51,926 nucleotides of DNA, taken from DAOTUB01 sp034437455. Its GTDB lineage: Bacteria; Chloroflexota; Anaerolineae; B4-G1. The position numbers and the translations under genes were made by a program. The notes under the pieces are model-generated. The model was not told the DNA's origin and did not search any database. It saw nothing but the letters and a program-made list of their open reading frames with translations. The DNA lies in assembly GCA_034437455.1 (NCBI GenBank), contig DAOTUB010000074.1, positions 1-51,926 on the forward strand, in the 5' to 3' direction. Shown here piece after piece: positions 33,539 to 42,022 of the stretch (positions are counted from its first letter, which is position 1; every line of letters begins with the position of its first letter).

Positions 33539-33745
33539 ATGGAACAAAAACCAAAAAGCCAGGAACCTAAAGTGAGCAAAGACGACTATCTACCCATGGG
33601 AATCGGTCTCGGAACGGCCATCGGGGCAGGCGTCGGTGTGGCCATCGATAACATCGCCATAGGCATAGGGGTAGGCATCGCGCTTGGGGCTGCTGTTGGA
33701 TTCGCGCTCTCGCAGCGAGACGAGAAAAATTCCAACGGCGACTAG
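33539..33745 (+). CDS. Small glycine-zipper membrane protein
   Basis: 68 aa from the ATG at 33539, with AAGGAG 9 nt upstream. A charged N-terminus is followed by two glycine-rich hydrophobic stretches (G-I-G-L-G-T-A-I-G-A-G-V-G-V-A and G-I-G-V-G-I-A-L-G-A-A-V-G) with small residues every four positions, as in glycine-zipper helices. Role unknown. Confidence 0.65.
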   Translation: MEQKPKSQEPKVSKDDYLPMGIGLGTAIGAGVGVAIDNIAIGIGVGIALGAAVGFALSQRDEKNSNGD

Positions 33746-33801
33746 AGATCCAATGCTGGCCCTGAGATAGAGCGCCTACAAGAAGAAGGAAAAAGAAAAA
33801 C

Positions 33802-34221
33802 ATGAAAAATGGTTGGACCTTTCTGGCGTTAAACATCCTGAGCTATGGTTTATGGGGATTGGCCGCAAAAATCGCTCAGAACAAAGGGGCATCCTCACCC
33901 ATGCTATCCACCTTGACCACCACAGGCATGGTCATCGTAACCTTGCTCATCTTTGTGCCCCAACTGAACGTCGCTCAACTGGGCCTGGACAAAAGCTACC
34001 TGGTCCCCGGTATTGCCGCCGGGGTCTTTGTAGGATTGGGCAATCTGTTCCTCTACAAATCCCTCGAGACGATTCCCTTCAGCATCGCCTACCCCACATC
34101 GGGGTTATACATTCTATTCACCGTCGTTCTGGCGATCCTTTTTCTCAAGGAACAGATCACGGTCAGTCGTTGTATCGGTATCGGTTGCTCTATGTTAGCC
34201 GTATTCTTCCTGTCCAAATAA
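33802..34221 (+). CDS. Half-size EamA/DMT-type transporter
   Basis: 139 aa with four predicted helices, equal to one EamA repeat. It includes the typical end P-T-S-G-L-Y-I-L-F-T-V-V-L-A and F-L-K-E-Q-I-T-V-S-R-x-I-G-I. Such half-size members of the drug/metabolite transporter superfamily work as dimers. Substrate unknown. Confidence 0.8.
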   Translation: MKNGWTFLALNILSYGLWGLAAKIAQNKGASSPMLSTLTTTGMVIVTLLIFVPQLNVAQLGLDKSYLVPGIAAGVFVGLGNLFLYKSLETIPFSIAYPTSGLYILFTVVLAILFLKEQITVSRCIGIGCSMLAVFFLSK

Positions 34222-34239
34222 AAACAAAGGAGGAGTCTC

Positions 34240-35049
34240 GTGTTAGAAACAACCACAATCCCCTCGCTCAAGTCCATCTTCCAGTTTCCGTTCCGGGAAC
34301 CGGACTGGCAAAATCGCTTTATCATCGGGAGCGGGCTTATCGTCGCCAGCTTTATCATCCCGATCGTGCCCCTGGTATTCGTGTGCGGCTACCTCGTGCA
34401 GGTTATGCGCCGTGCCATCGAGGAGGAAACACTGACCTTGCCCGCCTGGGATGACTGGGGCACGCTGGGCATGGATGGCCTGCGGGCGATAGCCGTCGGT
34501 CTGGTCTACTCGTTGCCGGGGCTGATCATCTTCCTGGCCGGGATGGGGCTTTACTTTATCGCCTCTTTTGCCCTCCCCTTGACGATGATCGAGGGAGGCC
34601 GCGACGCAGAAATCCTGTTCCCTCTGATGGTGTTTGGCAGCATGGCCATCATGTTTCTGTCCATGTTCGTTGGCACGTTGGCGGGGATACTCGGAGTGAT
34701 CCCGCTCCCCATGGCGACCGCGCATTTTGTCGCCCAGGACGAGGCACCCGCCGCCTTCCGCATCCGCGAGTGGTGGCCGCTGTTGCAGGCGAACAAAATG
34801 GGATACGTCGTCGCCTGGGTGGTCATCGCCGGGTTGATGGCCATCGTCTACATGGCGTTCATGCTGGCCTACTATTCCGTCGTGCTCTGCTGCTTCACCC
34901 CCATCCTGATAGCGCCGATCGGATTCTATCTATATGTGGTGGGCGCCGGGCTGTTTGGGTTGATCTATCGAGAGAGCAAGCAACTCCTGGCGGCCAGCGA
35001 CACTCACCTTCATCAAGAAGCTACCATAGAGGAGGAAAATCTGACGTGA
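34240..35049 (+). CDS. DUF4013-type membrane protein
   Basis: 269 aa, GTG start with GGAGGAG upstream. Five or six hydrophobic segments; the opening with a soluble lead, then Y-L-V-Q-V-M-R-R-A and L-P-A-W-D-D-W-G is the signature stretch of DUF4013 proteins. Function unknown. Its last codons (E-E-E-N-L-T) carry the ribosome site used by the glycyl-radical ORF, whose start overlaps its stop by 4 bp. Confidence 0.78.
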   Translation: MLETTTIPSLKSIFQFPFREPDWQNRFIIGSGLIVASFIIPIVPLVFVCGYLVQVMRRAIEEETLTLPAWDDWGTLGMDGLRAIAVGLVYSLPGLIIFLAGMGLYFIASFALPLTMIEGGRDAEILFPLMVFGSMAIMFLSMFVGTLAGILGVIPLPMATAHFVAQDEAPAAFRIREWWPLLQANKMGYVVAWVVIAGLMAIVYMAFMLAYYSVVLCCFTPILIAPIGFYLYVVGAGLFGLIYRESKQLLAASDTHLHQEATIEEENLT

Positions 35050-35213
35050 CCGAGAAAAATCCCAAGACCGAACAAAAAGAAGCTCAAGTCAAGATCCCCT
35101 GCGAGGTCTATTCCCGCATCGTCGGCTATCTGCGCCCGGTGCAGAACTGGCACCAGGGGAAACAGCAGGAATTCAGCGAGCGCAAGACGTTTGACGTGAA
35201 GCGTGATACGTGA
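35046..35213 (+). CDS. Stand-alone glycyl-radical tail of class III ribonucleotide reductase
   Basis: 55 aa, GTG start at 35046 with GGAGG (35031-35035) 10 nt upstream. After an 18-residue charged linker it reads P-C-E-V-Y-S-R-I-V-G-Y-L-R-P-V-Q-N-W, then G-K-Q-Q-E-F-S-E-R-K-T-F. This is the C-terminal end of anaerobic NrdD, with the radical glycine at residue 27 in R-I-V-G-Y. The NrdD body at 23233-25260 lacks exactly this part. The activase gene nrdG follows 18 bp later, so the substrate and its enzyme are together. A separate glycyl-radical domain has a precedent in GrcA (YfiD), which rescues damaged pyruvate formate-lyase. The last residues are encoded by a heptanucleotide repeat. Trans-function is inference. 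Confidence 0.82.
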   Translation: MTEKNPKTEQKEAQVKIPCEVYSRIVGYLRPVQNWHQGKQQEFSERKTFDVKRDT

Positions 35214-35214
35214 T
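35194..35214. repeat. Heptanucleotide repeat at the end of the glycyl-radical ORF
   Basis: ACGTGAA GCGTGAT ACGTGAT, three 7-mers. They encode the last residues and supply the stop codon of the glycyl-radical ORF. The same unit is found at 46211-46231. Confidence 0.7.
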
Positions 35215-35231
35215 CTCGCGTCCCAGTAATC

Positions 35232-35930
35232 GTGGAAATTAAAGGCTGGGTGCGCACCTCGCTGATTGACTACCCTGACCACATCGCCACCGTCCTCTTT
35301 ACCGGCGGGTGTGGGTTTCGCTGCCCCATGTGTCACAACGCGGATCTGGTAGTGAGACCGAGGGAGATGCCGACGCTATCTGAGGAGGAGGTGTGGGCCT
35401 TTCTGGAGCGACGCGCGGGATTGGTGGACGGCGTGGCGATCACCGGCGGAGAACCCACGCTTCAGGCGGACCTGCCCTCCTTCCTCCGCCGGGCGCAGGG
35501 GGGGGGGCTGGACGCCAAGCTGGACACCAACGGCTATCATCCAGACGTGCTGGCGGCGCTGATCGAGGAGGGGCTGGTGGACTATGTAGCGATGGACGTC
35601 AAAGCGCCGCCAGAAAAGTACCCCCTCCTGGCCGGTCGGGCGGACCTGGACGTGGCGCGCGTGGAGCAGAGCATCGAGCTGTTGCGAGACAGCGGCATCG
35701 CGTACGAATTCCGCACGACGGTGGTTCCGGGGCTACTCGTCGCGGAGGACGTGGAAGAGATCGCGCGCTGGATCGCCGGAGCGGAGCGGTACGTGTTGCA
35801 GCAATTCCGCCCGCAGGGCACACTGGACCCTGATTTGGAGACAGTACATCCCTATCCAAGGGAACATTTGCAAGAGATGGCCAGACGGGCCGAGAAGTGG
35901 ATCAAGCAAATCTTGGTACGTGGAGAGTAA
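35232..35930 (+). CDS. nrdG: Anaerobic ribonucleoside-triphosphate reductase activating protein
   Basis: 232 aa radical SAM enzyme that makes the glycyl radical on NrdD. The C-x-x-x-C-x-x-C motif is G-G-C-G-F-R-C-P-M-C (C27, C31, C34), with T-G-G-E-P-T-L for SAM binding and A-M-D-V-K-A-P later. The start G-W-V-R-T-S-L-I-D-Y-P is typical of the longer NrdG type. GTG start. It is preceded by the glycyl-radical ORF and followed by class II nrdJ. Confidence 0.93.
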   Translation: MEIKGWVRTSLIDYPDHIATVLFTGGCGFRCPMCHNADLVVRPREMPTLSEEEVWAFLERRAGLVDGVAITGGEPTLQADLPSFLRRAQGGGLDAKLDTNGYHPDVLAALIEEGLVDYVAMDVKAPPEKYPLLAGRADLDVARVEQSIELLRDSGIAYEFRTTVVPGLLVAEDVEEIARWIAGAERYVLQQFRPQGTLDPDLETVHPYPREHLQEMARRAEKWIKQILVRGE

Positions 35931-35969
35931 ATCACAACCTTGAACCAATCAAAGGAGACAACGATCATC

Positions 35970-38393
35970 ATGGCGAATGGAGCAATTATTGAAGCAAAAA
36001 GTCGAGAGCAATCATTTACGGAAACGAAATTATCCCCCAACGCGCTGGCAGTGTTCCGTCGCCGCTACGCGCGCAAAGGGCCTGACGACCAGCCGATGGA
36101 GACGGTCGAGCAGGTATTCCGGCGGGTGGCCTCTCACGTCGCCGCCCTCGAAGAAAAGTGGACGGGCGATCCGGCACCAGCCGAAGCGATCTTTTACGAC
36201 CTGATGGCCAGCCTCCGCTTTATGCCCAACTCGCCGACCTTCACCGGGGCCGGGACACCGCTGGGGCAGCTTGCCGCCTGTTTCGTCCTTCCCATCTCTG
36301 ACGATATGGGGCGGGATTCTGAAGGCATCTTCCAGACGCTGCGCGATATGGCCTTGATCCAGCAGACCGGCGGCGGGACGGGTTTTTCCTTCTCGCGCCT
36401 GCGACCCAAGGGGGCCATCGTCCGCTCCAGCGGTGGATATGCCACCGGCCCGGTCGGCTTTATGCGGGTTTTCGACACTGCCTGCGAGATCGTCAGCCAG
36501 GGCGGCGTTCGCCGTGGCGCCAATATGGCCGTGCTGCGCGTGGATCACCCCGACATCCAGGAGTTCATCCAGTGCAAGACGAGCGAGATCGCCGTCACGA
36601 GCTTTAACATCTCGGCCGGTATGACCGACGATTTTATGCGGGCCGTCGAGGAGGATAACCTGATTGATCTGATCAATCCCCAGGATGGAACCGTCTGGAA
36701 GACTGTGCCCGCGCGCGACATCTTTGACCAGATCGTCGCCGGAGCGCACCGCAACGGCGAGCCAGGGATGCTCTTCCTGGACACCGCCAATCGAGACAAT
36801 CCCTGCCCGCACCTGGGAGAATACGAAGCGAGCAATCCATGCGGCGAACAGCTCCTGCTTCCCTACGAAAATTGCTGCCTTGGTTCGATCAATCTGGCGC
36901 GGCACGTGAACCATGGCGAAAACGGTCGTCCCAAAGTGGCCTGGACCAGGCTGAAAGAAACTGTCGAACAGGCCGTCCGCTTCCTGGACGACGTAGTCAG
37001 CGCCAACGCCTACGTACCGGCGGTGCCGCAGCTCAAAGAGGCCGCCCAGCGCACCCGTCGCATCGGATTGGGCATCATGGGGTTGGGCGATCTGCTCTAC
37101 CACCTGCGGGCGCGCTACGGCAGCGACGAGGCCCAGGAGCTGGCCGCTCAGGTGATGGAATTCATCCGGTACCACGCGATGCACGCCAGCATCGAATTGG
37201 CACGCGAGCGCGGGCCGTTCCCCGCCATCCGGGGCAGCCTCTACGACCCGGAGAATCTGCGCTGGACACCGCCGCAGCCAATGACGCCTTACACCCGGTT
37301 GGAGCAATGGGGTCGCCCGCCCCTGGATTGGAACGTCGTCGTCGAGGGCATCCGCCGTCACGGCATCCGCAACGCCGCCCAGACGACCGTGGCTCCCACC
37401 GGCACGACCGCGACCGTCGCCGGCTGCGAGGCGTATGGCTGCGAACCAGTCTTTGCCCTGGCTTACGTCCGCCACATGAACGACAATGGCCAGGACGTGG
37501 AATTAAAGTACACCAGCCCCCTCTTCCACCGGGCGTTGGAGCAGGCCGGGCTGGATCAAGCTGTGCAGGAGCGCGTCATCCAACAGGTGAGAACCAGCGG
37601 CAGTTGCCAGGCGGTGGAGGGGATACCGGCCTCGATCCGCGACACCTTCGTCGTGGCAGGCGACATCTCGGCGGAGGAGCACGTCCGTATGCAGGCGGCG
37701 CTCCAGGCGTTCGTCGACGCCTCGATCAGCAAAACCGTCAATTTCCCCGCCACGGCCACCACCGACGACGTGGCGCGAGCTTTCCAGCTCGCGTGGAAAC
37801 TGGGCTGCAAGGGACTGACCGTCTATGTAACCGGCTCGCGGGAGAAGGTGGTGCTGGAAACGAAGGAGACAAAGCAGAACCAGGGCGTGATGGTGTCTCC
37901 GGTCGTGCGGCCCCGCCCGCATTCCCTGGAGGGGAAAACCTACCGCATGGGCACACCGCTGGGCACGGCCTACATCACCGTCAACGTCAACGGCGACAGC
38001 GAGCCTTTCGAGGTATTTCTGAACGTGGGCAAGGCCGGCTCAGATACGGCGGCGGTGGCAGAGGCGATCGGGCGGCTGATCTCGCTCATCCTGCGGGCCC
38101 CCTCGCCGCTCTCGGCGACGCGCCGGCTCAAGCAGGTCGTGATGCAGTTGAAGGGCATCGGCGGGGGGCGACCGTTGGGCTTTGGGCGAGGTCGAGTGCG
38201 GAGCCTGCCGGACGGCGTAGCCCAGGTGTTGGCCGAGCACCTGGGAATGGCCGATCCTCCAGGCAAGGGAAAGGAAGAAAAACAGTTACCGCTCTTTACC
38301 ACGGGCGACCTCTGCCCAGAGTGCGGTCAGGCGGCGCTGGTGAGCGAGGAGGGCTGCCGCCACTGCTATTCCTGCGGGTACAGCGAGTGTTGA
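35970..38393 (+). CDS. nrdJ: Adenosylcobalamin-dependent (class II) ribonucleotide reductase
   Basis: 807 aa from the ATG at 35970 (AAAGGAG upstream, 12-nt gap); a TTG at 35940 also opens the frame. Family marks: F-M-P-N-S-P-T-F, Q-T-G-G-G-T-G-F-S-F-S-R-L-R-P, S-N-P-C-G-E-Q, and V-A-P-T-G-T-T-A. The C-terminus is a Cys-rich tail (C-P-E-C-G then C-Y-S-C-G-Y-S-E-C) that would re-reduce the active site. It makes dNDPs with or without oxygen, using B12, so the cell may not depend on the split class III enzyme. No cobalamin riboswitch is visible in the 39-bp leader. Confidence 0.95.
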   Translation: MANGAIIEAKSREQSFTETKLSPNALAVFRRRYARKGPDDQPMETVEQVFRRVASHVAALEEKWTGDPAPAEAIFYDLMASLRFMPNSPTFTGAGTPLGQLAACFVLPISDDMGRDSEGIFQTLRDMALIQQTGGGTGFSFSRLRPKGAIVRSSGGYATGPVGFMRVFDTACEIVSQGGVRRGANMAVLRVDHPDIQEFIQCKTSEIAVTSFNISAGMTDDFMRAVEEDNLIDLINPQDGTVWKTVPARDIFDQIVAGAHRNGEPGMLFLDTANRDNPCPHLGEYEASNPCGEQLLLPYENCCLGSINLARHVNHGENGRPKVAWTRLKETVEQAVRFLDDVVSANAYVPAVPQLKEAAQRTRRIGLGIMGLGDLLYHLRARYGSDEAQELAAQVMEFIRYHAMHASIELARERGPFPAIRGSLYDPENLRWTPPQPMTPYTRLEQWGRPPLDWNVVVEGIRRHGIRNAAQTTVAPTGTTATVAGCEAYGCEPVFALAYVRHMNDNGQDVELKYTSPLFHRALEQAGLDQAVQERVIQQVRTSGSCQAVEGIPASIRDTFVVAGDISAEEHVRMQAALQAFVDASISKTVNFPATATTDDVARAFQLAWKLGCKGLTVYVTGSREKVVLETKETKQNQGVMVSPVVRPRPHSLEGKTYRMGTPLGTAYITVNVNGDSEPFEVFLNVGKAGSDTAAVAEAIGRLISLILRAPSPLSATRRLKQVVMQLKGIGGGRPLGFGRGRVRSLPDGVAQVLAEHLGMADPPGKGKEEKQLPLFTTGDLCPECGQAALVSEEGCRHCYSCGYSEC

Positions 38394-38401
38394 GGGTATC
38401 C

Positions 38402-38536
38402 CAGACCTGACAGGACTTGCCAATTCTTCCGAGAGCCGTAGCCGCGATTTCTATATCGCGTACATTGTGCCACATGCAACGTTCTGCGCGATATAGAAAT
38501 CGCGGCTACAAAACGGAAATTGCTGTGTCAGGTCTG
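38402..38536. repeat. Nested inverted repeat between convergent nrdJ and cheA1
   Basis: A perfect 23-bp inverted pair (38438-38460 and 38487-38509, starting GTAGCCGCGATTTC) has a 26-bp spacer. Around it is a second perfect pair, CAGACCTGACA (38402-38412) with TGTCAGGTCTG (38526-38536). The right outer arm runs into the cheA1 stop. It may serve as a terminator for both genes, but it looks like a mobile-type palindromic element. Confidence 0.8.
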
Positions 38537-41485
38537 AGTGGCCCGAATGATACGGTTGAGATCCAGCACCATCCCCACGTCACTCTCGCCCAGCAAGGCG
38601 TAGCCGGACACGCGCTCGACATCCGCCAGATAGCCCTGTAAGGGCTGGATCAACACCTGCTGCTGTCCAACCAATTCGTCCACGGCCAGGGCGACGCTCT
38701 GGCCATCCTTTTCTACCACCACCAGCAATCCTTGATGGGAGCCTATGTCTTTGCCATTTTCCACCAGGGTTTGAATGGGTATCAGATCCTGCACGGCGTC
38801 CAGCCTTAACATATACTGGTCACCATCCGCAGAAGTATGCACGATCTGTGCCTTTTCCGGCTTGATGATGCGGCGTATCGCCTCGATGGGCGCCACATAG
38901 TTCACATTCCCCGCCCGGATCACCATGCCATCGATGACCACCATGTCGAGGGGCAATTCGAGCGAAACCCGCGTTCCCTTCCCCGGCTCGCTGATCACGC
39001 GGAGCTGGCCCCGGTGAGTCTGTAACTCTGCGCCAATGGCAGCCAAATCAATCCCCTCGATTTCGCCAAGCTGCCCTGGTTTAATCCCCTGTTCCAGGCC
39101 GCGACCGTCATCCTCCACCACCACCTGCGCGCGATCCGCCGTTTTCGACACGACGACCGACACGCGCCCGACCACCGGCTTGTCCGTCTCCCGGCGTTGC
39201 ACCGGCTTTTCTATGCCATGAGCCACGGCAAACCAGACCAGACGACGCAAGGGGTCGGCCAGGACGCCTAATGCGGCGTGATCTAACCTGACATCCATCC
39301 CCTCCAGGTTCAGCTTGACCAGTTTCCCCTGAACCTGGGCCACACTCTGGGCCAGACGTTTCAACGGAGCCAAGATCTCGGCGGCCGGCCTGGCGCGCAG
39401 CGCCAGCGCCGTCTCCTGAAACCGATCGAGCGCCGCCCCCATCTCGGTCTCTATCTGCGACAGGGTGCGCAAGTTCTCCTCCCACAATCCCAGCGGAGGC
39501 TGCAACTGATTGAGGAACTGCCGCCAATCACCGTTCCACTGTTCCGCCAGACGGACCACGGTCTCCAATAGATCCATCTCTGCCAGCCTTTGCGTCACCC
39601 GGTGGAACGTCGCGCGGGTCGCCGCCAACTCTCCCACCCGCTCCACAAAACCCACCAGAGCCTCGGTTGCGACCCCGACCCCACTCTGGATTCCCTCAAC
39701 TTGCTCCACTGGACGAGCGATTCGCCGGCAAGCCCGACCGCTCACAAACTGGTCGAGATCCACACCCTCGCGTAAAGTACACTCCTCCAGAGATAAATAG
39801 CATCCCTCGGGGTCCAACTCGGCCAGGATCTCCAACATAGCCTCGCGTGGCTCAGAAGTCGCCAGCAAGAAATTGAACAATGTGCGATCGTTCCGGTACA
39901 CGGTCACGCTCGTGATCAATCGCACGGTATCCGACCGAGACCATTTGCCAAACGCCTGCCCGATCTCCCCATCCCGGTTCAGATCGGCGAGCACGGTATA
40001 AAAGCGATCTCCCGCCTGCAGCGCCCGACTGGCTTTCAATAGACTCGCTGGCGTCATCACCTCCCTGAACTCGGCGAGATCCAGCAGTTCCAGTACGTCA
40101 TTGGCGACCAGGAAAGCCCGGCTTTCGTTATGCAGGTGCAACAATCCCTCAATCTGGTTGAGCATCGTCTCAAACTCGGCCAGCTCCAGCGTCTCGCCCT
40201 CTCGAATGGCCTCGACGACGCCGTTCAAGCGGGCCACACAAGTACGAGTGAGATTTAACAGCGCTTCATTAACCGTCATCTCTCCTCGAGCAATACGGGC
40301 ATACAAGTCTCCCAGAGCCAGAGTCAGGCGAGCCGCCTGGTCCAGATCGTAAAATATGCAAGCCTGGTAGACACTCTGCAACAGGCAAGCGGCTTCATCG
40401 GCCAGCGTTCTGTCCTCCGCCAGGGCGCCGTTACCGGCCAGATATTGTCTGACGAGCTGCTCCAGCTTGTCCACCACCTTGATCAGGCGCGTCAGATCGG
40501 CAAGCACCCCTTCCGCGTATCCATGTCGGAACAACCCGGAAGCGTCAGCGAGTATGGGAAGACGTTCCAGATCCGCATCCGCATCCGCATCATCCTCGTC
40601 CAAAAGCGGCGGAACGCTTTCCTCTCGATCTGGTTGCAGAGCGACCATGTTTTCAGACAATGCCAATTCCAGTTCACGGAGTCTGGCGATCCTCGCCTCA
40701 CCATCCAACTCTTCCACGGCGGCTGCCAGGTCATGCAATTTGGTCACCCAATGCTCGTACCCCATCTGCGCGGCGGCATACACCAGGGTATCCACAACCG
40801 CTTCGATCTCCTCGACGTGTTCCTCCGCACCGCCAGCCAGCCCATCGATCGCGGCGCGCAGGCGTCTCAGTTCATCCTCGGCCATCTCCAGAAATATGAG
40901 CACGTATTCGGGATCGGTAGCCGGATCGATGATCCCCTCGAAAAATAGAAGCTCGTCTTCCTCGGCCTCTTCGGCTGTCTCCAGGATAATCGCTTCATCC
41001 GAATCATCCACGTCCTCGGATACAGGGGCCGGGGAAGACGGCGCCCGCGGCGGCGTGCCTTCAGCGTGCTCCGCCAGCACCTCTTCCAGCCGCGCCAGCA
41101 ACCCCTCGACCTGGGCAGCATCGGCATCCCGGTGGTGCGCTAGAGCGTGCGTCAACATCGCTCGCGATTGGTCCAGAACCTCCAGCAGCAGATCGACCAT
41201 CGCGCCGGTCAGGGTCACACCTTCGTCCCGGACCAACGCCACCAGATCCTCCCCGTGATGGGCCAGCGATTCGATGACGTCCAGACCCATGATGCGCGCG
41301 TTGCCCTTGAAGGTGTGCAGGCCACGGAACAATTTGGCCACCAAGCCAGCAGCGGTGGGATTTGACTCTAGCGCCAGCAATGTCTCTTCCACCAGATCCA
41401 GCGCCTCCCTGCCATCCTCGGCAAAGAGGGACCATACCTCTTTCAGTTCATCACCATAGTCGTTGCGAGGCTCTTTATCGGCCAT
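38528..41485 (-). CDS. cheA: CheA-like protein with HPt domain and degenerate ATPase
   Basis: 985 aa. HPt domain at the start with the phospho-His in L-H-T-F-K-G-N-A-R (H57). A second HPt-like helical part (about 185-260) lacks the His. A long helical middle leads to an HATPase-like domain and a CheW-like C-terminus (L-L-V-V-V-E-K-D-G-Q to the end). In the HATPase the N-box reads L-V-W-F-A-V-A-H-G-I-E, so the Mg-binding Asn is Phe and the Asp is Ala. The G1 box D-D-G-R-G-L is kept, but the G-R-G-V-G loop (G2) is replaced by E-I-E-G-I-D-L. It probably cannot bind ATP normally and would need the second CheA for phosphorylation (inference). Last gene of the operon. Confidence 0.88.
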   Translation of the reverse strand: MADKEPRNDYGDELKEVWSLFAEDGREALDLVEETLLALESNPTAAGLVAKLFRGLHTFKGNARIMGLDVIESLAHHGEDLVALVRDEGVTLTGAMVDLLLEVLDQSRAMLTHALAHHRDADAAQVEGLLARLEEVLAEHAEGTPPRAPSSPAPVSEDVDDSDEAIILETAEEAEEDELLFFEGIIDPATDPEYVLIFLEMAEDELRRLRAAIDGLAGGAEEHVEEIEAVVDTLVYAAAQMGYEHWVTKLHDLAAAVEELDGEARIARLRELELALSENMVALQPDREESVPPLLDEDDADADADLERLPILADASGLFRHGYAEGVLADLTRLIKVVDKLEQLVRQYLAGNGALAEDRTLADEAACLLQSVYQACIFYDLDQAARLTLALGDLYARIARGEMTVNEALLNLTRTCVARLNGVVEAIREGETLELAEFETMLNQIEGLLHLHNESRAFLVANDVLELLDLAEFREVMTPASLLKASRALQAGDRFYTVLADLNRDGEIGQAFGKWSRSDTVRLITSVTVYRNDRTLFNFLLATSEPREAMLEILAELDPEGCYLSLEECTLREGVDLDQFVSGRACRRIARPVEQVEGIQSGVGVATEALVGFVERVGELAATRATFHRVTQRLAEMDLLETVVRLAEQWNGDWRQFLNQLQPPLGLWEENLRTLSQIETEMGAALDRFQETALALRARPAAEILAPLKRLAQSVAQVQGKLVKLNLEGMDVRLDHAALGVLADPLRRLVWFAVAHGIEKPVQRRETDKPVVGRVSVVVSKTADRAQVVVEDDGRGLEQGIKPGQLGEIEGIDLAAIGAELQTHRGQLRVISEPGKGTRVSLELPLDMVVIDGMVIRAGNVNYVAPIEAIRRIIKPEKAQIVHTSADGDQYMLRLDAVQDLIPIQTLVENGKDIGSHQGLLVVVEKDGQSVALAVDELVGQQQVLIQPLQGYLADVERVSGYALLGESDVGMVLDLNRIIRATQT

Positions 41486-41528
41486 GATTGACCCCCTCCT
41501 GAGCCAGATGAAAAGTTACCGTCAAGCC

Positions 41529-41960
41529 CTATCCCTGTAGAGCTATTTCACTTTCTTCGATCTCCAATAGTTCATAGATCGTCCGCACAAGCTCGCAGCC
41601 GCATTTCTCCTCCAGATCATAAGAAACCGCGCCGGAAGGTTTCGAGATCACCGCGTCCGCTCCCAGCGCGTAGGCCTGCATCGCCTTTGGAGAGCCTAGC
41701 GGAGCCACCGAAGTGAGCACCACCACCCTGGCCTCGCTCTTGAGCCGGGCGTGACGCAAAAACTCCAGCCCATCCATCTCGGGCATCTCGATATCCAGCA
41801 GAATCAAGTCCGGCTGCACCTGGGCGAGTCTATCCAGGGCCTCGCGGCCATTGGATGCAAAACCCACCACCCAGAGATTGGGATCCTCGCTCAACATATT
41901 CTTGATGACGAGACGCATCATCGCCGCATCGTCCACGATCATCACTCGTTTTCTTTCCAT
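41529..41960 (-). CDS. Single-domain response regulator
   Basis: 143 aa from the ATG at 41960. Receiver domain with V-D-D near the start, phospho-acceptor Asp in L-I-L-L-D-I-E-M-P, the Thr/Ser in V-L-T-S-V and Lys in I-S-K-P-S-G. The sequence is closer to the receiver of CheB than to CheY, but no methylesterase domain is attached. It lies between mcp1 and cheA1 and is a likely phosphate target of the CheA pair. Confidence 0.88.
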   Translation of the reverse strand: MERKRVMIVDDAAMMRLVIKNMLSEDPNLWVVGFASNGREALDRLAQVQPDLILLDIEMPEMDGLEFLRHARLKSEARVVVLTSVAPLGSPKAMQAYALGADAVISKPSGAVSYDLEEKCGCELVRTIYELLEIEESEIALQG

Positions 41961-41980
41961 CACTCACCTCTTCTACCTGA

Positions 41981-42011
41981 GGTGCAACGCACTTGCGAAG
42001 TGCGTTGCACC
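41981..42011. repeat. Perfect 14-bp hairpin between mcp1 and the receiver gene
   Basis: GGTGCAACGCACTT, loop GCG, then AAGTGCGTTGCACC. A stem this strong in the short gap may trim or end the transcript, though no T-run follows. It may also be a dispersed repeat. Confidence 0.75.
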
Positions 42012-42022
42012 TTAACCCAGAA

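Noticed and set aside
35931..35969. Cobalamin riboswitch before nrdJ
   Set aside because: The leader is only 39 bp and has no B12-box-like sequence.
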